From an uncultured Christensenella sp. (lineage in GTDB: Bacteria; Bacillota; Clostridia; Christensenellales; UBA3700), in the NCBI GenBank assembly GCA_910579785.1, contig CAJTVJ010000033.1:1-16751 (forward strand): a stretch of 16,751 bases of DNA, in the 5' to 3' direction. This document shows positions 1-7,751 of this stretch, one piece after another; position 1 is the first letter of the stretch, and the number at the start of each line of letters is the position of its first letter. The position numbers and the translations under genes were made by a program. Under the pieces are notes generated by a model that saw only the letters and a program-made list of their open reading frames with translations, was not told the origin of the DNA and ran no database searches.

Positions 1-3000
1 CTTTGAGCTTTGCCAACAACTCGTCCAATGCTCCGCCGTTGCCGCCAGGTGTGTTTCCGCTGCCTATATCGCCGCTTACGTCGCCGCTATTTATGTCGCC
101 GCTGCCCGGCTCGTCCCCACTGTTTGGCTCATCTCCGCTGTTTGGTTCATCGCCGCTGCCTGGCTCGTCTGGATCAGGTTGGTCCGGTATATCAGGCAAC
201 TCCGGGTCTTCTTTATCATATATCGTCAAATAGTACTCGCTGTTCTTTATCTCATACACAGCGTTTGCCTTTGCAAAGCTTACTACTATCTTATACCTGC
301 CTACTTCCTTTGGATTACCGCTCATTATCTCCCATTCGCCCTCTGCTATCTCCTTATAATAGCTTATCGCAAATCCCGACGCCGCCATTCCGCTTGCCGA
401 CGCGCTGAACGTATACCCTTTCTCTGAATATATCGCCGCATACTCATTGTCGCTCCCCTCTACCTTGCCGACCTTTTCTCCGTTGCCTCTCAAATTCACT
501 TGCAACCCCTTCTTCGTCGACCCTACCGTAAACGCTCTCGTAGCGCTGTCGCTCGGCATTAGCTTATAATTGTCCGCTGACGACTCGTTTATCGTCACCT
601 TTACGTAATACGTCTTCAATCTGTCAAGCTCATACTCAACCTCTATTTCTCCTACTGCTATCTCATTCGTGCACGCCGCGTCTGTGTAGTATCTCACTTC
701 CAATACGTCTATATACTCTTCATATACCTTCGGCAGATACGACTTGAACTGCGCTCCGTTCTTGTCCGTTATTATATCCTCTTTCCAATACGTCGCCGCG
801 TTGCCTACCGTTATCTCTGCCTTCGCTATCATCCAATCATACTCTACGTACGCATTCCCATCGTCGTCCATCCATACTACCGCTCCGTTATCTAAGTGAT
901 ACTTCCCGTCGCTTCCCTGCGCCAATGAGCAATAGTATATCAAATTGCCACTCACGTCCGTATAGATCACAAAACCTGCCTTATACTCTCCTGCAAAGAT
1001 CTCTTCGTTGACGTATTCTCCCTCATACGACGGATCTGCCGTTATCTGAGGATTGGTTATCTCCATCTTATGACTCTGCCAATCGAACGTAGCATTCGGC
1101 GTAAACGTCAAGTCTTTGAGGTCAAACTCTACCGGCAATATCTCCCACTCTATTACAAAATTCGTCTTTGAATCGTCCGCTAATCTGTATCCCTCTACTC
1201 CCTCTTTGATCTGTATCGTCACACTTGTCCTATATCTTCCTGCCGCTTTCGTCTCGTTGACCGTTACTCCGATCATGTTCGTCGTCACGCTCTTAAACTC
1301 CAATCCTGCTATATTGACTATCTTGTTGCCCTCTCTGTCCAACAACTTCGTCACCGCAAAGATATAATCATACCTGTTGTAATACAGCTGCGGTATCTCT
1401 CCGTCTGCTATCTCCTGCGACGCTCCCCCTTCTATCCTAGCATTTGTATAGCTCCATACCGCTTCCTCTACTCTTATCTCCGCCGTCAGTATCGTGAACG
1501 TAAACTCATACTCTTCTATCGGTATTATCTCTCCGTCTACGTCCTTTACCAACGTATAATTTGCATTGGCGGCTATCCCCTCTCTCATCTTCACCTTGAA
1601 CGTATACGTCCCCACTGGCAACGTCATCAGGTCGATATTCGCCTTGAAATAATTGCCGTCTATCGTCATCTGTGTGTCCGCTATTATTCCGCTTCCGCCA
1701 TTGCTATTGCTGTACGTCACGTCCAACGTTACTTTGCTCTGTCCGCTGCTTACTCCGCTCAGTATCTCTCCTGCCGACAGTACCAAAGTCTCATGCTCGC
1801 CCTTCGAAAACGACTGCCCGTCGACAAACTCTACCTCGCCGTTGTACTCCAACCCTATATGCAGATACGCCTTGTTGATTATTAGCGTCAACGTCTGATT
1901 CTCCGTGTTGTCCTTCTCTCCTGTCGCCCATCTCGTATTCGCCGGGTCTACCAACTTCACCTCTACCTTATACGTCTGCATATTGGTCGCTTCAAACGTG
2001 CTTGCGTCTGTCTGCGCTATTCCGCCTTCCGTCGACGCTACCTCTATCCCCTCAGATAAATAATAGCTGTCGTCGTCTGCCTTGGTATTCACCAACTTGA
2101 ACGTCTGTTTCGCTCCTGTATACGGCGTGCTTGTCGTATACGTACTATTGTCTATGCTCGCCCCTTCTTTCCACAAAAACGGGATCGCTATTGTGTTCTT
2201 CAACCTCTCAAACAACGTATAGCACGTGCCTACGTTGTTTGTTATCTGGTAATCTATCTCATAGTTGCAATCGTCCGGACTCACTATATACGGTCTTACG
2301 TAATACTCCCCTGCATTCTCCGGCGCGCTCCTCGTCCACGTATCGTACTCTACGTCTCCCTTCGCTATATACTCCAATCCGTATACCCCGTCTGCATTCA
2401 TCGCTCCTGCGTCCGTCGGCAGTATTCCGCTCTTTGCCGTTATCCTCTCCCCGTCTGCCAATATGCCGTACTCGTCTACCCTCGGTTGGTTCATCAATAT
2501 CTTCGCCTTGTTTATCGTAAGGTCAAAGCTCTTCTCTCCGTCCGTCGTGTCCGACCACATATAGTTGTGCTTATCTTTTACCACCAAGGTTATTCTATAA
2601 TACCCTGCCTTGATTATATTCTCCTTGGATATGCCTGCATATGCCGCTCCTGAGGCAAAGTTCTTATACTCCACCTTCCTCAACTCGACTACGTTCTCAT
2701 TGCAATGCGCCTCGCTGCACCACTCGCCCACAGCGTTGCTCAACGTCCACGCCTTGGCGTCGTATACCTTGCTCTCCGCCTCAGGCAATGCCAATGACCC
2801 CTTGGCTATGGTGAATTCTACTTCTATGTACTCAACAGAGTCGTGCTCATTCGTCCACTCTGTCTTTGCCCAGCCCAACAGCCCGGCATTAAGCAAATCT
2901 ATATACTCACTCTTGACTTTAAACTTTATCCTGTACGTACCCGTACTCAAAAATTGCAGATACTCCCCGCTTGCCTTTACTGCCGACGCGTCGATTGGCG

Positions 3001-4879
3001 CTGATAACACCTCATAATCTAAATAGTCCGGATTAAACAAAATGCCGTTTTGGTATGCACCCGTATACTCTATCTTAGACGCTTTGACGTTGACTAGCGT
3101 CACTATTAAGTTCATTCTCAACGTAAAGGTGGAATTAAGATATCCGCCGCCGTCATATCTAAAACCAAAATATCCCGTCTCGTAATCTATGACTGACGGA
3201 GAACACTCTGTAAAGCTGTCGTTGCCCTTGCTGCTCGTCCTTACCAAGTCGCTCATATTTGCTACAAGCGGCGTCGTCGCCGTCTCAGAGGCAAACGGCA
3301 ATACGTATATTTTCTTCAATGGATTGGTGACTTCAAGATAAGTGCTCCTTGCAAAATCGGCAAATTGATCTGTGCCTTCGGCATTAGTTACACTCTTCCA
3401 ATCTGCATCTCCTTCATATTTGTATTTCCATACAATTTTATTTGTTGTTTGGGCAGTCCCTGACAACGTTGCCTCATTAGTTGCGCCAAGCGAAGTTACA
3501 GTATTCGTAACCGAACGAGAGGCATTATCACTGAAAAAATAATTCGACGCGCTTACGTTTGGATTGAATTTGCCGTAATTCGTAGTAAATACGCTTGCGG
3601 AAGAGAATGTCACACCTACGTGTGCCATTTTTCCGTTGGCGCCTAAATCTCCTGTAATATTTATCCTTACGCTTCCTAGCGTAAGATTTTGCTCAACTGT
3701 GCCAGCGGGATTTTTATTGCCGAAGATTTGTATACCTCCGCCTATCGACACGTTGTTATAACTCGAAGAAATTGCACATAGAAATCCGGTAGTTTTATTA
3801 CCGGAAATAACTCCGCCGTTTAATTCAATAGTTCCATTGTTTTCACCAGTGGAAAAAAGTCCTGCAACTGATGATACGTGATCATGAATGTAACCGCCGT
3901 TCATAATAAATTTTCCGCCAAACCAAGGTCCCACAGAAAGCGCATAACCTGTTGAGGCAGTATTGGCATATATCTCACCACCGTTCATCACCATTGTAGA
4001 AGGCTTTGCTCCATTTGCACCGCCAGGTCCTGAAACGTCAACCGCGCCGCCTTGGTTAAATGCCGAGCAATCAAATAGTGCGCCTCCGTTCATTTCAAAA
4101 TAACCGCATCCGGAAGTAGCCGTAGTTGACGCCGCCCCTACGGAAACTGCACCGCCGTCAGTCGTTCCGGCATAAGTAGCGCAGTCGTGAATATAACCGT
4201 TATTCAAAATGAATTTTCCGCGAACGTGCACTCCGCCTCCGCCTCCTACCGCGTCAGCGTTAACGCTTGAATAGCAATTATAAATACTGCCGCCGTTCAT
4301 TATCAGAGTTCCGCCGACAGGAACGTAAAAACCTCCTCCGCCTTCGCCTGCGCTGGTGTATCCGCCTGTAATTCCGCCGCCGTTATTTACAACTCCTGCG
4401 GTATGTTTGCCGTCGCTTGCAACTTTATACGTCTCGCCGTCAATAGTAAGATTGCCGTATACCACAAAGACGTGACCATATGCCACGCCGCTTTTCAAAC
4501 CTCTGTTTAACTTGAAATTCTTTAAATCTAAGTTTATATATTTTCCGGCAGGTACGTTCAATGCTCCGTTGATTATCGCATTACCTGCTCCGCTCGTTAC
4601 GCCCGATATAGCAAAACTTCCCGAAGCGGTTATGTCTGCGCCAAGTTGTACGTACGTGGGGTCGGTCTCAGAACTTGCTCTGTCGATTACGCTCTTCCAA
4701 TCTGCCACGCTCGTCATTATATAGGGATTTGTCTCGCTGCCGTCTCCGCCGCTTATTGCAGCTGCTATTTCTTTGACAGGACTTACAGACGTAAATATCG
4801 CACAAAAGAACACGACCGCGCACAGCAATAACACTCCACACACCAACAAACGTCTTCCCTTGATATATCTTTTATTCAT
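1..4879 (-). CDS. Giant secreted surface protein (beta-helix plus Ig/MBG-like repeats), 3' end outside window
   Basis: An uninterrupted minus-strand frame runs from ATG at 4877-4879 to the left edge: 1626 codons, no stop. The start is preceded by GAGGT six bases upstream. Residues 1 to about 38 are a signal peptide (basic start, hydrophobic core about 11-31). Residues about 40-400 have the short glycine-rich rungs of a right-handed beta-helix: MNGG or LNGG turns recur (MNGGSIYN, MNGGALFD, MNGGEIYA, MNGGYIHD, LNGGVISG). From about residue 590 to 1550 there are about nine repeats sharing a pattern like AGxYxxxVxV...NYxL...FxIxKA, resembling bacterial Ig-like/MBG/YDG modules. Next comes an acidic Pro/Gly/Ser linker at 50-200 with tandem DEPNSG-type hexads, then a short helix (ALDELLAKLK) at the edge. 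Such linkers commonly precede a membrane or wall anchor, so a C-terminal anchor outside the window is inferred. Role is probably adhesion or matrix contact; ligand unknown. Confidence 0.85.
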   Translation of the reverse strand, partial: MNKRYIKGRRLLVCGVLLLCAVVFFCAIFTSVSPVKEIAAAISGGDGSETNPYIMTSVADWKSVIDRASSETDPTYVQLGADITASGSFAISGVTSGAGNAIINGALNVPAGKYINLDLKNFKLNRGLKSGVAYGHVFVVYGNLTIDGETYKVASDGKHTAGVVNNGGGITGGYTSAGEGGGGFYVPVGGTLIMNGGSIYNCYSSVNADAVGGGGGVHVRGKFILNNGYIHDCATYAGTTDGGAVSVGAASTTATSGCGYFEMNGGALFDCSAFNQGGAVDVSGPGGANGAKPSTMVMNGGEIYANTASTGYALSVGPWFGGKFIMNGGYIHDHVSSVAGLFSTGENNGTIELNGGVISGNKTTGFLCAISSSYNNVSIGGGIQIFGNKNPAGTVEQNLTLGSVRINITGDLGANGKMAHVGVTFSSASVFTTNYGKFNPNVSASNYFFSDNASRSVTNTVTSLGATNEATLSGTAQTTNKIVWKYKYEGDADWKSVTNAEGTDQFADFARSTYLEVTNPLKKIYVLPFASETATTPLVANMSDLVRTSSKGNDSFTECSPSVIDYETGYFGFRYDGGGYLNSTFTLRMNLIVTLVNVKASKIEYTGAYQNGILFNPDYLDYEVLSAPIDASAVKASGEYLQFLSTGTYRIKFKVKSEYIDLLNAGLLGWAKTEWTNEHDSVEYIEVEFTIAKGSLALPEAESKVYDAKAWTLSNAVGEWCSEAHCNENVVELRKVEYKNFASGAAYAGISKENIIKAGYYRITLVVKDKHNYMWSDTTDGEKSFDLTINKAKILMNQPRVDEYGILADGERITAKSGILPTDAGAMNADGVYGLEYIAKGDVEYDTWTRSAPENAGEYYVRPYIVSPDDCNYEIDYQITNNVGTCYTLFERLKNTIAIPFLWKEGASIDNSTYTTSTPYTGAKQTFKLVNTKADDDSYYLSEGIEVASTEGGIAQTDASTFEATNMQTYKVEVKLVDPANTRWATGEKDNTENQTLTLIINKAYLHIGLEYNGEVEFVDGQSFSKGEHETLVLSAGEILSGVSSGQSKVTLDVTYSNSNGGSGIIADTQMTIDGNYFKANIDLMTLPVGTYTFKVKMREGIAANANYTLVKDVDGEIIPIEEYEFTFTILTAEIRVEEAVWSYTNARIEGGASQEIADGEIPQLYYNRYDYIFAVTKLLDREGNKIVNIAGLEFKSVTTNMIGVTVNETKAAGRYRTSVTIQIKEGVEGYRLADDSKTNFVIEWEILPVEFDLKDLTFTPNATFDWQSHKMEITNPQITADPSYEGEYVNEEIFAGEYKAGFVIYTDVSGNLIYYCSLAQGSDGKYHLDNGAVVWMDDDGNAYVEYDWMIAKAEITVGNAATYWKEDIITDKNGAQFKSYLPKVYEEYIDVLEVRYYTDAACTNEIAVGEIEVEYELDRLKTYYVKVTINESSADNYKLMPSDSATRAFTVGSTKKGLQVNLRGNGEKVGKVEGSDNEYAAIYSEKGYTFSASASGMAASGFAISYYKEIAEGEWEIMSGNPKEVGRYKIVVSFAKANAVYEIKNSEYYLTIYDKEDPELPDIPDQPDPDEPGSGDEPNSGDEPNSGDEPGSGDINSGDVSGDIGSGNTPGGNGGALDELLAKLK

Positions 4880-4958
4880 CTCTTGACCTCTTTTGTATAC
4901 TTTTTTGGTCACTATACGTCGACTTTTCTGCGTATAATAACAACTTGTTTCTTTGCAA

Positions 4959-4987
4959 ATTATACTGTATGCCTCTGCTTAATACAA
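4959..4987 (-). promoter_or_regulatory. Predicted promoter of the giant surface protein
   Basis: On the minus strand TTGTAT (4987-4982) is followed after 17 bases by a perfect TATAAT (4964-4959). The start would lie about 75 bases upstream of the ATG at 4879. The -35 is a 4/6 match, the -10 is 6/6. Confidence 0.6.
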
Positions 4988-5001
4988 TACTAAAAGTATT
5001 G
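4985..5001. promoter_or_regulatory. Palindrome overlapping the -35 box, candidate operator
   Basis: CAATACT-AAA-AGTATTG is a perfect 7-bp inverted repeat with a 3-base spacer. Its left arm overlaps the predicted -35 hexamer (4982-4987) of the surface-protein promoter, a usual place for a repressor site. The protein that binds is not known. It could also form a small hairpin, but it lies outside the predicted transcript. Confidence 0.4.
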
Positions 5002-5058
5002 CAACCCATTGACAGATTTTGGTGCAACACAATCCTTTGGAAATACTAGCGATTTCCA

Positions 5059-5182
5059 AATAAAGTATACTTTTACTGACCTGACAAAATTGCTTATAGA
5101 ACGCGCGCGAAATATACTTTTAATAAAAAAACAAGCTATTTCGTGATAAGAAATAGCAAGTCAGTAAAAGTATACATTTATT
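5059..5182. repeat. 124-bp MITE-like element with terminal inverted repeats
   Basis: GTATACTTTTACTGAC at 5065-5080 is repeated perfectly inverted at 5160-5175. Flanking AATAAA / (A)TTTATT extends the arms to about 22 bases with one unpaired base. The interior holds an 8-bp hairpin (GCTATTTC 5135-5142, GAAATAGC 5150-5157, loop of 7) and a near-copy of the arm core (ATATACTTTT at 5112-5121). No clear target-site duplication is seen and there is no ORF, so it is either a small non-autonomous mobile element or a multi-site regulatory block. Confidence 0.5.
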
Positions 5183-5245
5183 AGAATGGATGTAATTGAT
5201 TTTAAAAATAGAATGAAAGTGCATTGAAAATATATATTTAAATAT

Positions 5246-5325
5246 GTCATTTCGACCGAAGCGGAGAAATCTCATCATTTTAACTTTTCAACTTGATTAG
5301 ACCTCTCCACTAAGGTCGAGGTGAC
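5246..5325. repeat. Dispersed palindromic repeat, inverted pair 1
   Basis: A plus-oriented 31-base unit (5246-5276, begins GTCATTTCGACCGAAGCGG) faces a minus-oriented 31-base unit (5295-5325, reverse complement begins GTCACCTCGACCTTAGTGG). The left unit has inner stem ATTTC/GAAAT and the right has ACCTC/GAGGT. The element is REP- or MITE-like, non-coding, and recurs through all the larger gaps of this window. Confidence 0.85.
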
Positions 5326-5356
5326 CAAATGTTGCTTGTAGCAAATCAAACTTAAT

Positions 5357-5446
5357 GTCATTTCGACCGAAGTGGAGAAATCTCATCCTTTTTTATTTTT
5401 AACTCGTTGAGATTTCTCCACTTCACTACGTTTCGGTCGAAATGAC
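5357..5446. repeat. Dispersed palindromic repeat, inverted pair 2
   Basis: A plus unit at 5357-5387 and a minus unit at 5407-5446. The arms match over 29 positions except that the right arm carries a 10-base insertion in the loop segment (ACGTAGTGAA in the repeat's own orientation). This pair lies just beyond the 3' end of the uracil-DNA glycosylase gene. It could form a long hairpin in the read-through transcript and may help end transcription from either side, since no classical terminator is seen here. Confidence 0.85.
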
Positions 5447-5503
5447 TTACTTAAATTTTTATCGTGGGTAACAATGTGTAATTTAATTCTATCTGACTTA
5501 AAA

Positions 5504-6187
5504 TCAGGATATCTCTCCTCTTTTGCTCCAATCGACGGCTTCTCGCCCGTGACTTTGCAAAAATTCATTAGCTTTGGAAAAGTGTCTGCATTCCAAAAAG
5601 CCGTTGTAGAACGAAAGCGGACTTGGGTGTACGCTCTTTAAGACAAGGTGTTTTGACGTGTCGATAAGTTTTTCTTTGGCTTTGGCAGGATTGCCCCACA
5701 GCATAAAGACTGTGGGATAAGGACTGTCGCTTATCATTTTGATGACGCTGTCGGTAAATCTCTCCCAACCTTTGCCTGCATGGCTTTGCGGTCTGCCCTC
5801 TCGGACTGTAAGGACGGTGTTGAGCAACAGCACGCCTTCGTCCGCCCAGCCCGTCAGATCTCCGCAATCGCTCTGCGGTATGCCAAGGTCGTATTCAAGA
5901 GCCTTATAAATATTGACAAGAGACGGTGGACACTTGACGCCTTTGCGCACAGAAAAACTCATACCGTGAGCCTGTCCGTATCCGTGATAAGGGTCTTGTC
6001 CCAAAATCACGACTTTGACGTTTTCATACGGCGTATGTTCAAAAGCCGAAAGAATTTCTTTCAACGGCGGATATACCTTGTAATTGCTGTACTCCTCCGC
6101 TAAAAACTTGCGAATATCTTTGAAGTAATCTTGCGAAAACTCACATTCTAATTTTTCATCCCAACTATTGCCCAAATGCGACGACAT
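5504..6187 (-). CDS. ung: Uracil-DNA glycosylase, family 1
   Basis: Removes uracil from DNA, arising from cytosine deamination or dUTP incorporation, to start base-excision repair in the cytoplasm. The 227-residue length is normal for the family. The water-activating motif GQDPYHG is at residues 63-69 with catalytic Asp65. LLLNTVLTV includes Asn123, which contacts the uracil. HPSPLS at 187-192 holds the transition-state His187 and the Leu191 that intercalates into the minor groove. The numbering nearly coincides with the E. coli enzyme. The start at 6187 is supported by GGGGG seven bases upstream. The gene is divergent from the PHP hydrolase and has its own promoter. All key residues are present, so it should be active. 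Confidence 0.97.
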   Translation of the reverse strand: MSSHLGNSWDEKLECEFSQDYFKDIRKFLAEEYSNYKVYPPLKEILSAFEHTPYENVKVVILGQDPYHGYGQAHGMSFSVRKGVKCPPSLVNIYKALEYDLGIPQSDCGDLTGWADEGVLLLNTVLTVREGRPQSHAGKGWERFTDSVIKMISDSPYPTVFMLWGNPAKAKEKLIDTSKHLVLKSVHPSPLSFYNGFLECRHFSKANEFLQSHGREAVDWSKRGEIS

Positions 6188-6227
6188 AAAATACCCCCGA
6201 TAGAAAATTTATCTTCTTAAATCATAT

Positions 6228-6255
6228 ATTATCACAATTTATCAAAATTTGTCAA
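6228..6255 (-). promoter_or_regulatory. Predicted ung promoter
   Basis: Minus-strand TTGACA (6255-6250, perfect) is followed after 16 bases by GATAAT (6233-6228, 5/6). This lies about 40 bases upstream of the ung ATG. Confidence 0.65.
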
Positions 6256-6265
6256 CATATCCCAT

Positions 6266-6294
6266 TTGACAGCAACCTGCAAAAGGTATAAAAT
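6266..6294 (+). promoter_or_regulatory. Predicted promoter of the PHP hydrolase
   Basis: Perfect TTGACA at 6266-6271 with TAAAAT at 6289-6294 after 17 bases. TATAAA at 6287-6292 is an alternative with 15-base spacing. The leader would be about 80 bases. Its -35 sits only 10 bases from the -35 of the divergent ung promoter. Confidence 0.6.
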
Positions 6295-6379
6295 TATTTA
6301 TGATATAAAAAACGCCGAGAAAATCAATAGATACTGAGCGCAGAGTTTATATCGGACAAAATCAAATAAGGAAAAATAT

Positions 6380-7177
6380 ATGTTTGATACACACACGCAT
6401 TGTCTTCACTCTCATGACAGCAAAGAAGACCCAAGAGATATGATACTTGCCGCAATAGACAAAGGATTGGATTATATAGCTTTCACCGACCATTACGACG
6501 GCGAGCTGACTTTGCTTGACGAATTCAGCTATATACCTCAGATAGACTTAGATAGACACTTTAAAGAGATATCTCAGCTCAAAGATAAGTTTAAGGACAA
6601 AATTCAAGTGGGCGTAGGCATAGAATGCGGATATATGGAAGAAGCCGACGACATCTACCTAAATACGCTGGCGAAATACGATATTGACGTCACAATAAAT
6701 TCCGTGCATATGGTAGAGTATGAAGATTGCTATCTTCCCTCTTTCTTCCAAAAGCGCACAAAAGCCGAGGCATACGGCGCATATCTCAAAGCCATAAGAC
6801 AAAGCGTCGACAGCCCATATGAATTTGATAGCATAGGTCATATCGGTTACGTCGTACGCAAGTCGATATACGACGACAAAAGTCTCAGATATGACGAGTT
6901 TTCTGATATTATCGACGATATTTTGCAAAGCATTATTGCCAAGGGCAAGGCTTTGGAAGTCAACAGCCGCGGCGGCGATCTTGACTTTTTGCCCACGATA
7001 GAGATACTTAAAAGATATAAAGAGCTGGGAGGCGAATTGCTTACGTTTGGCTCAGACGCGCACTTAAAAAGCCGAATAGGCGAAAAGTATAAGCTTATTG
7101 CCGACGTTCTTAAAGGACTTGGATATAAATATCTCTTTAAATATCTATCGCATAAACCTATCGCAGTCAAACTGTGA
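6380..7177 (+). CDS. PHP-family phosphoesterase, histidinol-phosphatase (HisK/HisJ)-like
   Basis: A 265-residue metal-dependent hydrolase of the polymerase-and-histidinol-phosphatase family. The expected metal ligands are visible: HTH near the N-terminus (His5, His7), Asp37-His38 in AFTDHYD, Glu82 in GIECGY, His110 in NSVHMV, His154 in IGHIGY, and Asp226/His228 in GSDAH. This order and length match stand-alone histidinol-phosphatases, which dephosphorylate L-histidinol phosphate in histidine synthesis. No other his gene is nearby, so the substrate is uncertain and another phosphomonoester is possible. Translation starts at 6380 with AAGGA about eight bases upstream. It is monocistronic: its own promoter lies upstream and an intrinsic terminator follows the stop by nine bases. 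Confidence 0.88.
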   Translation: MFDTHTHCLHSHDSKEDPRDMILAAIDKGLDYIAFTDHYDGELTLLDEFSYIPQIDLDRHFKEISQLKDKFKDKIQVGVGIECGYMEEADDIYLNTLAKYDIDVTINSVHMVEYEDCYLPSFFQKRTKAEAYGAYLKAIRQSVDSPYEFDSIGHIGYVVRKSIYDDKSLRYDEFSDIIDDILQSIIAKGKALEVNSRGGDLDFLPTIEILKRYKELGGELLTFGSDAHLKSRIGEKYKLIADVLKGLGYKYLFKYLSHKPIAVKL

Positions 7178-7185
7178 TATCAAAT

Positions 7186-7208
7186 GACAAGGCGCGTCCT
7201 TGTCTTTT
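7186..7208 (+). terminator. Intrinsic terminator of the PHP hydrolase
   Basis: GACAAGG-CGCGT-CCTTGTC, a perfect 7-bp stem with a 5-base loop, runs directly into TTTTATTTT. It begins nine bases past the stop codon. Confidence 0.88.
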
Positions 7209-7232
7209 ATTTTATCAATATAAATATAAATG

Positions 7233-7263
7233 GATGAGATTTATCCGTTTCGGTAGAAATGAC
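7233..7263 (-). repeat. Dispersed palindromic repeat, single decayed unit
   Basis: A minus-oriented 31-base unit with several substitutions. The reverse complement begins GTCATTTCTACCGAAACGG. One closing stem pair is lost (ATTTC opposite TAAAT). No facing partner is found next to it. Confidence 0.65.
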
Positions 7264-7346
7264 ATTGCTTATATATTGTCATGGTTGCTTGGTACATGAG
7301 ACTTTGGTTGAATGCTCAAAGTTTGATGTGTTGGGAGTACATTGTG

Positions 7347-7442
7347 GTCATCTCGACCGCAGTGGAGAGATCTCATCCTTTTGAAATAACGTGTTGAGAT
7401 TTCTCCATTCCACTGCGTTTCAGTCGTAAGGAGCGAAGTGAC
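7347..7442. repeat. Dispersed palindromic repeat, inverted pair 3
   Basis: The plus unit at 7347-7377 begins GTCATCTCGACCGCAGTGG and has the variant stem ATCTC/GAGAT. The facing minus unit at 7394-7442 is longer and degenerate at its outer end. Confidence 0.75.
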
Positions 7443-7508
7443 GGCATAGCGTGCCAGCAGGTGCGTCTTGGGCGAGCGTCGGTGACGATTATATCTTCTA
7501 TTCATAAG

Positions 7509-7539
7509 GATTAGACCTCTCCACTACGGTCGAGGTGAC
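7509..7539 (-). repeat. Dispersed palindromic repeat, ACCTC/GAGGT unit
   Basis: A minus 31-base unit whose reverse complement begins GTCACCTCGACCGTAGTGG. It differs from the unit at 5295-5325 by only one or two bases. It lies between two other pairs. Confidence 0.85.
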
Positions 7540-7568
7540 TATATTGCTTATAGGTAATCAAACTTCAA

Positions 7569-7664
7569 GTCATTTCGACCGAAGCGATAGCGTAGCGGAG
7601 GAATCTAATCCTTGTGAACTAACTTGTTGAGATTTCTCCGCGCGCTACGCTTGGTCGAAATGAC
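7569..7664. repeat. Dispersed palindromic repeat, inverted pair 4 with enlarged loops
   Basis: The plus unit at 7569-7610 has an 11-base enlargement (around GCGATAGCGTAGCGG). The minus unit at 7627-7664 also has a longer GC-rich loop. The plus stem is ATTTC opposite GGAAT, which still pairs with one T-G wobble. Confidence 0.85.
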
Positions 7665-7751
7665 CAATTTTTGCGTATAACTTATCAAACTTTCCTCATT
7701 CTCCAAATGTGCTTTATATCCTTAGCAATCGTCACCTTATACATAAGCTAT

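Noticed and set aside
50..200. Short tandem repeats considered as a CRISPR-like array
   Set aside because: The period is 18 bases and the repeats are in frame as DEPNSG hexads of a coding linker, without spacers.
3..408. Overlapping plus-strand open frames rich in Pro/Ser and Arg/Cys
   Set aside because: These are reverse-strand images of the acidic DEPNSG linker of the giant surface protein. The minus frame continues open for more than 1600 codons.
1..3060. Apparent purine-rich coding-strand bias suggesting a transferred segment within the surface gene
   Set aside because: Hand counts of Glu codons in two short samples gave only a mild difference (7:3 GAG:GAA versus 3:3), too small to claim transfer.
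5383..5568. A 61-codon minus-strand frame overlapping the end of ung
   Set aside because: It is out of frame with ung and mostly made of the palindromic repeat sequence, with no ribosome-binding site.
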